Source: Parus major (lineage: Eukaryota > Chordata > Aves > Passeriformes > Paridae). Taken from it: DNA of 64,000 bases. The position numbers and the translations under genes were made by a program. This document shows, piece after piece, positions 26,957 to 37,500 of the stretch. The stretch's first letter is position 1; each line of letters begins with the position of its first letter. The stretch covers positions 131,082,490 through 131,146,489 of the forward strand of contig NC_031769.1 of assembly GCF_001522545.3 (NCBI RefSeq), given 5' to 3'. A model generated the notes under the pieces. It had not been told where the DNA came from and searched no databases. It was given only the letters and a program-made list of their open reading frames with translations.

Positions 26957-27823
26957 NNNNNNNNNNNNNNNNNNNNNNNNNNNNNNNNNNNNNNNNNNNN
27001 NNNNNNNNNNNNNNNNNNNNNNNNNNNNNNNNNNNNNNNNNNNNNNNNNNNNNNNNNNNNNNNNNNNNNNNNNNNNNNNNNNNNNNNNNNNNNNNNNNNN
27101 NNNNNNNNNNNNNNNNNNNNNNNNNNNNNNNNNNNNNNNNNNNNNNNNNNNNNNNNNNNNNNNNNNNNNNNNNNNNNNNNNNNNNNNNNNNNNNNNNNNN
27201 NNNNNNNNNNNNNNNNNNNNNNNNNNNNNNNNNNNNNNNNNNNNNNNNNNNNNNNNNNNNNNNNNNNNNNNNNNNNNNNNNNNNNNNNNNNNNNNNNNNN
27301 NNNNNNNNNNNNNNNNNNNNNNNNNNNNNNNNNNNNNNNNNNNNNNNNNNNNNNNNNNNNNNNNNNNNNNNNNNNNNNNNNNNNNNNNNNNNNNNNNNNN
27401 NNNNNNNNNNNNNNNNNNNNNNNNNNNNNNNNNNNNNNNNNNNNNNNNNNNNNNNNNNNNNNNNNNNNNNNNNNNNNNNNNNNNNNNNNNNNNNNNNNNN
27501 NNNNNNNNNNNNNNNNNNNNNNNNNNNNNNNNNNNNNNNNNNNNNNNNNNNNNNNNNNNNNNNNNNNNNNNNNNNNNNNNNNNNNNNNNNNNNNNNNNNN
27601 NNNNNNNNNNNNNNNNNNNNNNNNNNNNNNNNNNNNNNNNNNNNNNNNNNNNNNNNNNNNNNNNNNNNNNNNNNNNNNNNNNNNNNNNNNNNNNNNNNNN
27701 NNNNNNNNNNNNNNNNNNNNNNNNNNNNNNNNNNNNNNNNNNNNNNNNNNNNNNNNNNNNNNNNNNNNNNNNNNNNNNNNNNNNNNNNNNNNNNNNNNNN
27801 NNNNNNNNNNNNNNNNNNNNNNN
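26957..27823. other. assembly gap (867 N)
   Basis: Unsequenced run of N inside the CpG island, bordered by extreme GC on the left and a tandem repeat on the right, both typical causes of gaps. The long open frames that cross it exist only because N codons are not read as stops. Confidence 0.99.
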
Positions 27824-28110
27824 ACATCCCGTGTGTGCACCTACACACCCTGTGTGTACCTACACACCCTGTGTGTGCACTACACATCCCGTGTGTGTGC
27901 GCCTACACATCCCGTGTGTGCACCTACACATCCCGTGTGTGTGCACCTACACACCCTGTGTGTGCACCTGCACATCCCGTGTGTGCACCTCCACACGTTG
28001 TATATGCACTTACACACCCTATGTGTGCACTTACACACGCTGTGTACACACCTGCACACCCTGTGCGCACCTACACACACAATATATGCACCTACACACA
28101 CACGATGTGT
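27824..28110. repeat. TG/CA-rich minisatellite, ~21-bp unit
   Basis: About 14 imperfect copies of a roughly 19-23 base unit of the form ACACCCTGTGTGTGCACCT plus AC. The copies are most regular next to the gap and decay rightwards (ACACGTTGTATATGCACTT, ACACACAATATATGCACC). The unit is close to a multiple of three, so several frames stay open and give spurious Cys/His/Thr-rich frames. The array probably extends into the gap. Confidence 0.9.
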
Positions 28111-28265
28111 GTGCACGGTGGGGATGTGCGCCGATCCACCCATTTTCCTGCTGTCAGGAGAATTTCGCCACTCCGGCCCCCCTAAGGAAATGCAGGCGCC
28201 CAGGTCCGCGCTGCAGCCGCGGCTCGGAGCGCTCGGAGCGTCTGCCCTGCCCGGCCAGCCCCGCC

Positions 28266-28468
28266 GGGAGCGGCCCCCGGGAGCGGGCAGAGCCGGGAGC
28301 GGCCCCCGGGAGCGGGCAGAGCTGGGAGCGGGCCCCGGGAGCGGGCAGAGCCGGGAACGGGCCCCGGGAGCGGGCAGAGCCGGGAACGGGCCCCGGGAGC
28401 GGGCAGAGCCGGGAGCGGGCAGAGCCGGGAGCGGGCAGAGCCGGGAGCGGGCAGAGCCGGGAGCGCCA
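28266..28468. repeat. compound GC-rich minisatellite (29-bp and 16-bp units)
   Basis: Five copies of a 29-base unit start at 28266, 28295, 28324, 28353 and 28382. Three copies of its 16-base second half GGGAGCGGGCAGAGCC start at 28411, 28427 and 28443, followed by a partial copy. The 29-mer is a 13-base block (GGGAGCGGCCCCC or variant) plus that 16-mer, so the array grew in two registers. Adjacent 16-mers give a G3-N3-G3-N7-G3-N3-G3 pattern, a standard G-quadruplex motif, on the + strand. Confidence 0.95.
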
Positions 28469-28530
28469 GGAGCGGCTCCGGGCTCTGGGCTACCAGAGCT
28501 GGTTCGGGCTCACGGCGACGCTCGGCTAAG

Positions 28531-31523
28531 AGCGAGAGCATATAGACGCCGTCAGCTATGGAGCAATAATATCAGAAGGGAAGAGAACTCAGTCCTTGAG
28601 GCTCTTGCTATGGAATACATGTTTTTTCTTTTTCAAGACAAGTAATTTAGGAAATAAATTGAAATTAGGGAAGAGAGTGCTTTTTTCCACCCTACCTTTG
28701 ATGCCTTCTGATATACAGAAAGTTGACCAGACGGTGGGCTGCACAAGAGCAAACCTGCAAGTTTGAATTTCCCAGTTCTTTACAGTAATCCACATCCCTA
28801 GTTTTGTGCCTGAGGTGTTACAGAAGTGACAGATATGGGAAAGGGATTGAGGAGCTCTGATCTGATGTGCTGCTTTAAGTGTTTTAAGAATTACTGTTAT
28901 TGTAGCAGTAGAAAAGAAATCTCAGCCTAGGGCCAGAAATTTATTGTGCTAGATATTGTACAAATGGTTGCTGCCCAGAATAGATTATAATTTCCATATA
29001 AAGCAGTAAATGCCTATAGGCAGGTTCAGATGAAAAGAACTAGCCTTACAGACTTTTGTAGAAAGTAACAGAGCATCAGGAAGAAATTATGAAAGTTCAG
29101 GAGTGAAAATTCACCAAGGTGGGCATCACAGGCCAGCTGGAATAGGGAGACCACAACTCTCTGCTGACCAAAATATGATAGGGAGGGAGAAGTCACAAAG
29201 GGTCTATGTTGTATTCCTAAAGGCTAAAGAAAGACTCTGTAGTAGTCACAGGGGAAATTTTGAGAATTTGAAGGTGAATGGGTCTACAAAATATATTAAA
29301 AATTATTAGATAAGGAATTAAAGAGGTTCAAGATAATGCTGATCAGTAAATTCAAATGACAGGTAACACTGTTTTCTCCAGCAGTGAAAGCTAAACAGAG
29401 CATTACCTTTTTACCCACTTAACATTATCTTAGCCATGTTTACTTTGAGTTGGTGCCTAAACATCACAAACAGAAGCTAGACAATCCAAGATCTGACTCG
29501 GAAAAGGAGGTAATAAAGAGGTGGACCAATAAGTATTCTTCCTAGAAACATATGATAGTTGACTTTGTATTCAGAGATGAGAATACCAGAGATAAGGAGA
29601 ACAACATTCAGACCAATAGAGATTGATGAGGGCATGAAAAGCTTTACAAGAAAATTTTGTATTGTAAAATATTGCAGAATAAATTAGAAGGTGATGAGGA
29701 AAGGACAGAGTAGGAGCAAAAATGATGAGCAGGACTTCACTTAGGGCAAGATTCATTTCTCAACAGAGCTGTGGTGGCAACAGTTTAAGGAACCTGAGGA
29801 ACACAGGCTGCTCCAAATTAGTGCCTGAAAGTCATGAAGTACTTTCATGGAGAGCTGTTGTAGTGTAAGGTTTGAGGTAGGGAGGGAATAGGGATAAGGA
29901 GAGGTACTCTAGGGGCTGGAAACAGCTCTTTGAGTGAATTACAGATGACAGAGAGAGGAAGGAGCAATTGGAGGGGCAAATGAGGTCAAGTATGGGCTTA
30001 AGACATGAAGAGGATTAGATGCTTTTATTGTGAGAACTGAAAACTACTTAAGAGTGAGAGACAAAAAGGAAAAGTAAGGGAGGGGACAAGAGCAGGATGG
30101 GAGAGATGGGGAAATGGGAGATGACACTGGCCCAAGTCAAGGTAGGAAGGTGCTGTAACTGGGAAGAGGCAGCCAGGGAAGGGGGCACCAGCCAAATTAG
30201 GACAGGGAAAGAGGATCAAGTTCTTCTTTGTCATTTTTCATCAGGAATAAGCTGGTGAAATTCTGTGAAGAGAGAGGTGTAGAGATAGGATGGAAGAAAT
30301 ATTTTGGGAAAAGACAAAAGCAGTAAGAGGTGGTTGTAACTGTCAACACATCTCAGTTGTAGAAAAAACAGAACTGGACATCAAAATGTAAAGAGAAGTA
30401 AATCACTCAGGGATGGAAGAATGTCATGTATACCAAATCAGAGTGTATCAATGAGGAAAGGGTTAGTAACTACGATATATTACTCTTAGTAATTTCATAC
30501 CACCACAAACTTTATCATATGCTTCCTTTTTTTCAGCCAATACATTTAGCTTTCTGTGCCTGTTCTCAATTGAACTATATGTATTTCTGTAGCCAAATGT
30601 TTGTACCTTTACCAAAGCATTTTGAAAGTTCAAATATTATTAAATTAAAAGGGAAGCACTGTAGTTTTTCCTAATTTTCTTTTCTATTTTTCCAATTCCT
30701 ATTGATCCCTTCTTAGACTATTTGTTAATTCCCCTACGTGATTTTTTGCATAAATTTTTACAAAGTGTATTGTAATCTCCCTATTTTTTACAGGAAGACA
30801 TATAGGAGAGTAGTAGTTGCTATAATGTAACTAAAATAAGAAAGATGGTCTTAGGTTCATGAGAAATCACCAACAGACACAAATATAGGTGGTTGTAACT
30901 TATATAGTAATGTACATTATGTAACTTACTAGTGTTGCAGTACACTGCTGAGACTTTGGCAATGAGGGACAGGGCAACCAGATATGGATGAAGAGGGATA
31001 GAAAAGTAATAAATAACTTCATGAAGCTCTGCAGGTGCTGGAATTGAAAGGCATTTTCTGGAAGGCATGTACTGTTCATAGGGTGAGTGGCTTCTGTGAG
31101 GGAGAAAAAAAAAAGGAAAGAGTCACAGTGAGCCCTTACAATAAAGCAATTTCTTGGAAGAACATCCATTGCTATGCGAGCAAAGAACTTTTCACAGGAC
31201 TGAGCTACAGCGTGGGCTATGGCTGGGGGAAATAATAGACTACATTTCTGCTTAGTAACTGTTCCTTGATCCTTGCAACTCTTTGTACAAATTGCTTTCT
31301 CTTTAGAGAGGGTCTGATTCAGCTAAGTGGAAGTGTTAGCTAAGTAATGACTTTCTGAGGAAGTAATAATCTGTGGGTACAGATGAGTCCCCAGGGCAGT
31401 CACCACGGGTTACATGCAAACCATGGGAAAAAGGCTGAATTCACAAAACACACACAAAAACCATCAAGTATTTTGGAATGTGTTTGCACAACATGTTATG
31501 TTATATTTGGATAACTTGCTGAA
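28531..31523 (+). other. BAALC: presumed BAALC intron 1, purine-rich stretch
   Basis: No exon recognised. From about 28820 to 30450 the + strand is markedly enriched in A and G, most strongly at 29860-30230 where runs such as GGGAGGGAATAGGG and GGGAGGGGACAAG recur. The rest is ordinary AT-rich DNA. Assignment to intron 1 depends on exon 1 lying in the gap. Confidence 0.5.
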
Positions 31524-31528
31524 ATGTA

Positions 31529-31608
<80 letters not shown>
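31524..31608. repeat. (ATGTGT)n hexanucleotide microsatellite
   Basis: About 14 almost perfect copies of ATGTGT (equivalently TATGTG), ending in TGTATATCC. The repeat explains the artificial Met-Cys dipeptide open frame across it. It is likely polymorphic in length. Confidence 0.97.
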
Positions 31609-31609
<1 letters not shown>

Positions 31610-32479
31610 CCTAGAAATTTTAGACGTATCAACTCTATTGATTAATATCAACTCTAAGAAAAATTAATTTTGCTTGTTTTAAAGCAGGTTTTAAGCTGGC
31701 TTTTTTCTACTCCTTTCTATTTTCACTGACTAAGTTTACCTGCTGTATTCAATTATTTTTTCTTTATTATACCTGAAAGTGCCTCAGAGTGGATATGGCA
31801 CGTCATCTTGTGGTCTGAGAACATTTAAAATCAATTTACCTCGTGGGCTGCAAGTGCCTTAGGACAAGATCCCTCCTTACTGTTTTCCCACAGCAACCAG
31901 CACAGTAAGACCCCAGTCTTTAATAAGGATTGTTACTGAAATGCAAATAAAAGTAATTAGTTTTTAAATTATGTAGCAACCAAGTAAAAAATAATTCTCT
32001 TGTACCAGAATGGAAAAGTTGAATACTAATTGCTTCAGGACTGACTTGTTCAGTTCCTCAACTAGTAAAATATTTGTTGATTTTTTATCATTATGTGACC
32101 CACAGTATCAGCTAAAAAATTGGTTTTTTATTGTTTGAACTTCACACTTTTTCCTTAGTGAAGTAATTTTTTTTCCCCTGAGGCATATTAAAGTAAACAT
32201 TATCCATATTTCACACAGACTCACCTGATGTACTCAGAAGGAAAACTTGCTCATACCATCAGCAAACATAACTGCAGTTAGTGGTCTGCCAGGGATGAAA
32301 CCTGCAGTTTAGGATCAGTAAAGACATTTGCAAAATAACTATGAAATGGGACAGCAGTCGAGTCCTTTGTAAAATAAATAGAGAAAATCAGAGGAATACA
32401 GGAGAAATTTTATCACTATCTAGCAACCTGGCTGGCTGACAGTTATCTTGCATAATTGCCCTGTTATGCTTGTGCGTTT
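31609..32479 (+). other. BAALC: presumed BAALC intron 1, nothing recognised
   Basis: AT-rich DNA between the hexanucleotide repeat and the CpG-rich patch. I see no exon or transposon. Confidence 0.5.
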
Positions 32480-32800
32480 ATGAGCGATTCTTGCTCTGCT
32501 TTCTGGGGCTAAATGCTGCTACTCCGCTGTTCTCTGGTCGCTGCCAGCTCCGTTTTACAGACCAGGCTCACAATTTGCAGCTAGGCTTTGGCCAAGACCC
32601 AGCATGCAAAACGGGGCGTTTCAGAGGTAGCCTTGCACAGAGGAGCTGTGGACGGTGAGTTTTGCACGGCTGGCAGAGGACGGTGAGCAGCCGCAGCCGG
32701 GGACCGGGCTGTGCGAGCATCAGTTGCCGTGACAACAGGGACTGCTGCTGGACCGCGCTGCCGTCATCCCTCGTTTGCCGGGTGTACGCAAAGTTAAGAG
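32480..32800 (+). promoter_or_regulatory. small CpG-rich promoter-like patch with X-box-like motif
   Basis: About 320 bases with some twenty CpGs inside AT-rich sequence. It contains a near-palindromic RFX X-box-like site, GTTGCCGTGACAAC (32723-32736), and two closely spaced splice-donor-like sequences, GACGGTGAGT (32651-32660) and GACGGTGAGC (~32671-32680). No long ATG-initiated frame leads into either donor. A plausible reading is an alternative non-coding first exon, of BAALC or of a non-coding transcript. Both motif and promoter calls are inference from sequence alone. Confidence 0.4.
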
Positions 32801-33182
32801 CTCAGCGGAAATAAATAAGCAAGCATCAGGTTGTAAATGAAAAACCCGGTGCAGCAGAGTGCTTTTTGTGAATTGGACTTCAGAAAAATATGTAATAAGC
32901 CATCTGTTTTTGTTCAAGAGGTAAAGAGGGATCAGTGCATTACATGGGTATATCAGGATCTCTTTGTGCTCCTATGCCCCTTCTGTGCTTTTATTAATGG
33001 GTTGTTTCAAAATCTGGTATGTTTAATAAACAACTATAACAATGATTCTGATGTGGTATTTTCAGGAGATAGCCTTATTACAGTTCAGAATTACAGTAAA
33101 AGTGAATAAATGCAGCTCTTCCTGGACTGTAGACATACTGCAGCAATTCCCTTTCCATCTTAGTCCAGAGCTTGGCTATAAT

Positions 33183-33430
33183 AATGTATTGTGTTTGAAT
33201 GGCAGTGTTTTGTAGTGGGGAGCAGGGTAAGGGTTGGTTTCTGTGAGAAGCTGCTAGAAGCTGTCCCCATGTCCCGTGGAGCCAGACAGCTCCAAGACAG
33301 ACCCACCACTGGCCAAGGCTTAGCTCATCAGCAATAGTGGTGGCACCTTTAGGATAACACATCTAAGAAATATAGGGGGGAAGAACCTGCAGAAGAGCAG
33401 CTGGAGAGAGGAGTGAGAATATGTGAGAGC
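33183..33430. mobile_element. ERVL-type LTR fragment, opposite orientation to the next LTR
   Basis: Reads as the reverse complement of the terminal ~250 bases of the LTR at 33461-34529. Shared words are CTTCTGTGAGAAGCTGCT-type at ~33242 (against the complement of 34455-34475), a CACTGGCCAAGGCTTAGC block against GGCCAGCCTTGGCCAGTGCC, and AGAATATGTGAGAG against CTCTCATATGTTCTCAC. The similarity ends 30 bases before the intact-looking LTR begins. Confidence 0.65.
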
Positions 33431-33460
33431 AGTACCTTTGCCATTTCCCATTCAACACAT

Positions 33461-34529
33461 TGTTGTGGATTGACCTGGGCCAGATGTCAGGCACCTACCA
33501 AAGTACTCAGTCACCCCCCTCTGCAGCTGGACAGAGGAGAGAAATCTTAATGAAGGGTTCATGGGTTGAGATAAGGACTGGGAGATCACACATTAAATAC
33601 TGGCACTCGCAAAACAGGCTCAACTTAGCAATATGAAGATAATTTACTACACTAACAAAATCAGAGCAGGATAATGAGAAGTAAAATAAGCCCTTAAAAA
33701 CCCCTCCCCACCCCTCCCTCCTTCCCAGCTCTACCTCCTCCCCCAGGGGCTCAAGGAGGCAGGGAATGGGGGTTATGATCACTTCATCACTTGAGGCTTC
33801 TCCCACTGCTCAGGGAGAGGAGTGGGATCCCTCCCACAGGAGACAGTTCTCCAGGAACTTCTCCCATGTGAGTCCATCTCACGAGCAGCAGCTCTCTGTG
33901 AACTGCTGAAATGTGAGCCCATCCCATGGGGAACAGTCCTCCCAAAACTGCTGCAGTGTGGGCCACTCTTCCATGGGGTGTAGTCCTGCAGGGACAGGCT
34001 GCTCCTGCCTGGGACCAGGGGGACCCTCTCTCCATGGGCCTCCCACAGGCTCACAGCCTCCTCCAGGCAGCCACAGCTCCAGCGTGGGTCTCATCCACAG
34101 CTGCAGGTGATCTCTGCATCCCTTTGGACCTCAATGGGCTGTAGGGGCACAGCTGCCTCACCATGAGCTGCACCAAGGGCTGCAGGGGGATCCCAGCTCT
34201 GGTGACTGGAGCACCTCCTGTCCTTCCTTCTCTGCTGGCCTTGGTGCCTGCAGAGTTGTTTCTCTCATATGTTCTCACTCTGCTCTTCTCTGGAAGGAAA
34301 ATTACCACTACACTACAACCTTCGTTTGGATTTTCTTCTCAGATCTGTTATCACAGAGGCATTAGCAGCATTTCTATTTGGCCCAGCCTTGGCCAGTGCC
34401 CTATCCATCTTCAGAGCCATCAGGGGTTGGCTCTGCTGGACATGGGGGAAGCTTCCAGCAGCTTCTCACAGAAGCCACCTCTGTGGCTGCCCTGCTACCA
34501 AAACCAGGCCATGCTAACCCAGTACATCA
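33461..34529. mobile_element. solo ERVL-type LTR, nearly complete
   Basis: Begins TGTTGTGGATTGACCTGGGCC and ends AACCCAGTACATCA, so it has TG..CA ends. The interior has the repetitive blocks typical of songbird ERVL LTRs: several copies of a CTCCAGCGTGGGTC- or CATGGGC-like module between 33840 and 34200, then CCTGCAGAGTTGTTTCTCTC and a GGGGGAAGCTTCCAGCAGCTTC block near the right end. No gag, pol or env sequence is attached and no clear 5-base target duplication is visible, so it is an old solo LTR. Family assignment is from memory of songbird repeats, and orientation relative to the provirus is undecided. It lies in presumed BAALC intron 1. Confidence 0.7.
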
Positions 34530-37500
34530 TTACTTGGGGTTTGCTCAGCATAGAAGCCCATCAGGGATTGCAGTATTGACCTAAACCAGTATTTATTACA
34601 CCACAATAGAGTGCTGAAATTATTGGAAAATTCAGACTCGTATTATTCAGATGATAAATACAACTTTTTGTAATGACCACATTTTTCAGCCCCAGTTGAA
34701 ATTCTAGCTGTTAATTCTTCCATTCCATACATTTTCATCTTTGCTCACATTTGGTAGCTCAATACTGGTTTAATTTCACACTTCAGTTAAAAAATGGCAC
34801 TGATACTTACTTGGCCCATCAGATCATGCTAAACAATCTACCCCACCACCTTTGGAAGTATTTTTAAATTAATTGGTTTTTTAATAAATATCCATAGCCA
34901 TACAAATGGATGCATCTATAGACAGCAGAACATAGATAAAAATGCCAAAGATAATTGAGAGGTGAGAAATTTTCTTCTATTATGACCCTTCAGCCTGCTA
35001 TTCTGTGAGATGTATCAGACTCAATTGCTGGCTCTTGTTTGAGAGTAGATGGTTCAGATACTGCATGAAGTCTCCTGACTGGTCCTTGTGTCTCAGGTGG
35101 GAGCAGCCACCTCCCAGCCCTGTGGCAAGAAGGGAGGGCAGGGGCTGGACAGGGTTCTCCAGATGCCTCCTCCTTCCCTCTTCACTGTACTGTGTGCCTC
35201 TGGGATTTCCTCAAAACACTGCAAAGTTGTACCACCAGCCAACCCAAACTGTGATAATATTCCCAGAAAACCTCTCAGGCTTTGATTAGTATCCACTTAG
35301 TGGCCAACAAGGGTTGATAAACTCTTCTTACAGCCTAAAGCAGACCTGCTAGGATTGGTCACCCACAGTTTACTGCAGAATAATAATTTACCAACTGATA
35401 AAGTAAATTTACTAAAAATGTCACGTACAGGAATATTTGAATTACATGAAAGGCTTTCCCAGCTGTCACAGTAGCAGAAAGCAGAAAGGCTGTTGAGCAT
35501 CAATAAAGATGATTTGCAGGAGAGATGAGTTGGAACCATCCCTACAAATTATTTCCCTGTGGAAAAAAAACCTCTTCTTTTTCAGCATTGAAATCTTTAA
35601 AGGCAAAAATTTTCTTAGTTAATGAGTGCCAAGGGTCTGTCATTTACTAAAGGAAGAGGTTTTACACTGTTTCTGCAGCAGGTGGTGGGGAGAAGGGATG
35701 GTGAAAGAGGGAGAGTGTCTGAAAGGGTTTGAGCAGGAAACCTGAATGGTGGTTTTGTCAATGGCAGATCCTGCCTGCAAGACACTGAGAAGGAAATTGC
35801 TCTGCAAAATTACTCTTCTTGTGGAAACAGTGCTCTTTCCCCCACCCCAGCCTTTATATCCTGGTTCAGGACATTTAAAAATTGTCTTTTCTTGTCCTTG
35901 TCTCCTTATCTTGTCCTTTTAGTATTTACACTTTCCAAATAGTTCTAATTCTGTATTTTCCATTTTAGGAATGTAGAATTCACAGCAAATGGTTAAAAAT
36001 TGCATTATCTTTAAGTGAAGATTCCTTCCAATCTCAAAGCAGAAGTGCAATGTATTGCATATAGGAAACACAGTTCAGAGTGCAATTTACCTTGTTGTTC
36101 ATTGATTAAAATTTCCAAAATTTCCACATTAAGCACATATTTCAGTAATCCAGCATTGAAGTGACCGAAATCTCTCTTTTCTTTAACTGTAATTGGTTCT
36201 AGAAATATGTCTCCTCATAGAAACAGAAATTATATTGCTACTCCCAACTTTCTTTCCCCTCAGATGTTCCTGCAGCTTAAAACAGATTGCAGTTAAAAGA
36301 AATCTGGGTTTGAAAGTTGGGTTTTACCTTAAATCAAATCTGTAATATTTAAGACTCAGAAACAGGATGATCAAAGCCAGCAGTTTATTGTAAGACTTTC
36401 TCTTTGACCTGCACCTCTTTTCTGGAGTGTAGGACCAAGTCTCTGGCTGTGTGGTGAATGTGTACATCTTTCAGCAGTTGTCTCACATGAAACAAGAGGC
36501 TTGGTCCTTTGCTGTACTCAAAGAAATAATGCAGTAAGGCAATTTTATTTTCTGATGAACACACCAGAAAATGAAACACCAGTTTGCTTCACTGGACTGT
36601 CACGATGCCTTTTCTGTTCTGTTTTGGAAAAATACAGGTTAAAAGTAAGTCAAAGAGGTAGATGAAGGAGTGGTGTGGTGGATGAAGGAGAGATGAAGGA
36701 GAGATTTAGGCTAGCTAGTTCAGATGCATACTAGCTACTGAAGAGAAAAATAACCAGCCCATTCTTTATTGACTGAAAGAAATATTTTGATTGCAGGTTT
36801 TTATAGCAGTTTTCTTAACAGTGTATGCATTTGTGTTTCTGTCTCTGTACATTTTGTCTGCGTATTGTCCTCATGTTGCAATTTTCATTTTTGTGAACTG
36901 CTAGTATTTCCCAAGTGGGCCATCAGACTTTTTTCAAGCACCTGCAGTACTAAAAGCATATCTGACATTTGCACAATGCTGATGCCTGAGTGCTTTCTGA
37001 GTGTTTACACTGCGTGTGGAAGAGACGGGAGAAAAGCAATGGCTTTATTTAGAAGATGGTTGATGGCTGATGGCTTTAAGTTTTAATGTAGTTACTGCCT
37101 TCGTTTTAGAACACTAAATGTGAGTGATGACTTTTTTACATGCATACAGATACCTTAAAGACAAAGCACTTTATGATCACATCATGAACCGGTTAAGTCA
37201 GCAGTATCTTTCTGTATATTCATGGACTGTAAAGCTGGGAGTGCCACTTGGTCATACAGCCCACTGGACTTTCCTGAGTTAATTCAAGAAGCATACCTTT
37301 GGGACATTGAGACCGAATTTACAGCTTTCCAGTGGCTGACATTTTGTCTAAGCCTTTGAAAATTATCCCAGTAGTCAATCACTATTTTTTAAAATAAATG
37401 TGGTATGTACTACTTGGAACATTTAACTTCAATTCCAGCAGCTGAACCTTGGTAAGCAAAACTGAAGAATCATTTTAGCTCACGTTTCATGTACCTTTGA

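Larger units (their letters stand above)
26395..28530 (+). promoter_or_regulatory. BAALC: CpG island, probable BAALC promoter
   Basis: The only long CpG-dense region in the window, with sharp transitions from AT-rich DNA on both sides. The left part (26430-26956) is GC-rich with GA-rich and GGGGAGG-type words. The right part (28130-28530) is dominated by a GC-rich minisatellite. It lies upstream of, and on the same strand as, the BAALC exons at 43963 and 49285, and no other CpG island of comparable size lies between. BAALC in mammals starts in a CpG island. No TATA box or start codon fitting BAALC exon 1 is visible in the sequenced flanks, so the exon itself is presumed to lie in the internal gap. 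Confidence 0.6.

Noticed and set aside
27831..28541. Cys/His-rich and Arg/Gly/Pro-rich open frames on both strands
   Set aside because: They are translations of the 21-base and 29/16-base minisatellites. Several frames stay open at once, which is what repeats do.
26458..28645. Very long open frames of 424-704 codons spanning the CpG island
   Set aside because: They cross 867 N bases that are not counted as stops, and the rest is tandem repeat with unit lengths near multiples of three. There is no protein-like composition outside the repeats.
31414..31614. Open frame ending in Met-Cys repeats
   Set aside because: It is the (ATGTGT)n microsatellite translated in one frame.
33779..34584. Cluster of overlapping open frames on both strands (up to 138 codons)
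   Set aside because: All lie within the GC-richer solo LTR, which is non-coding; low stop density explains them.
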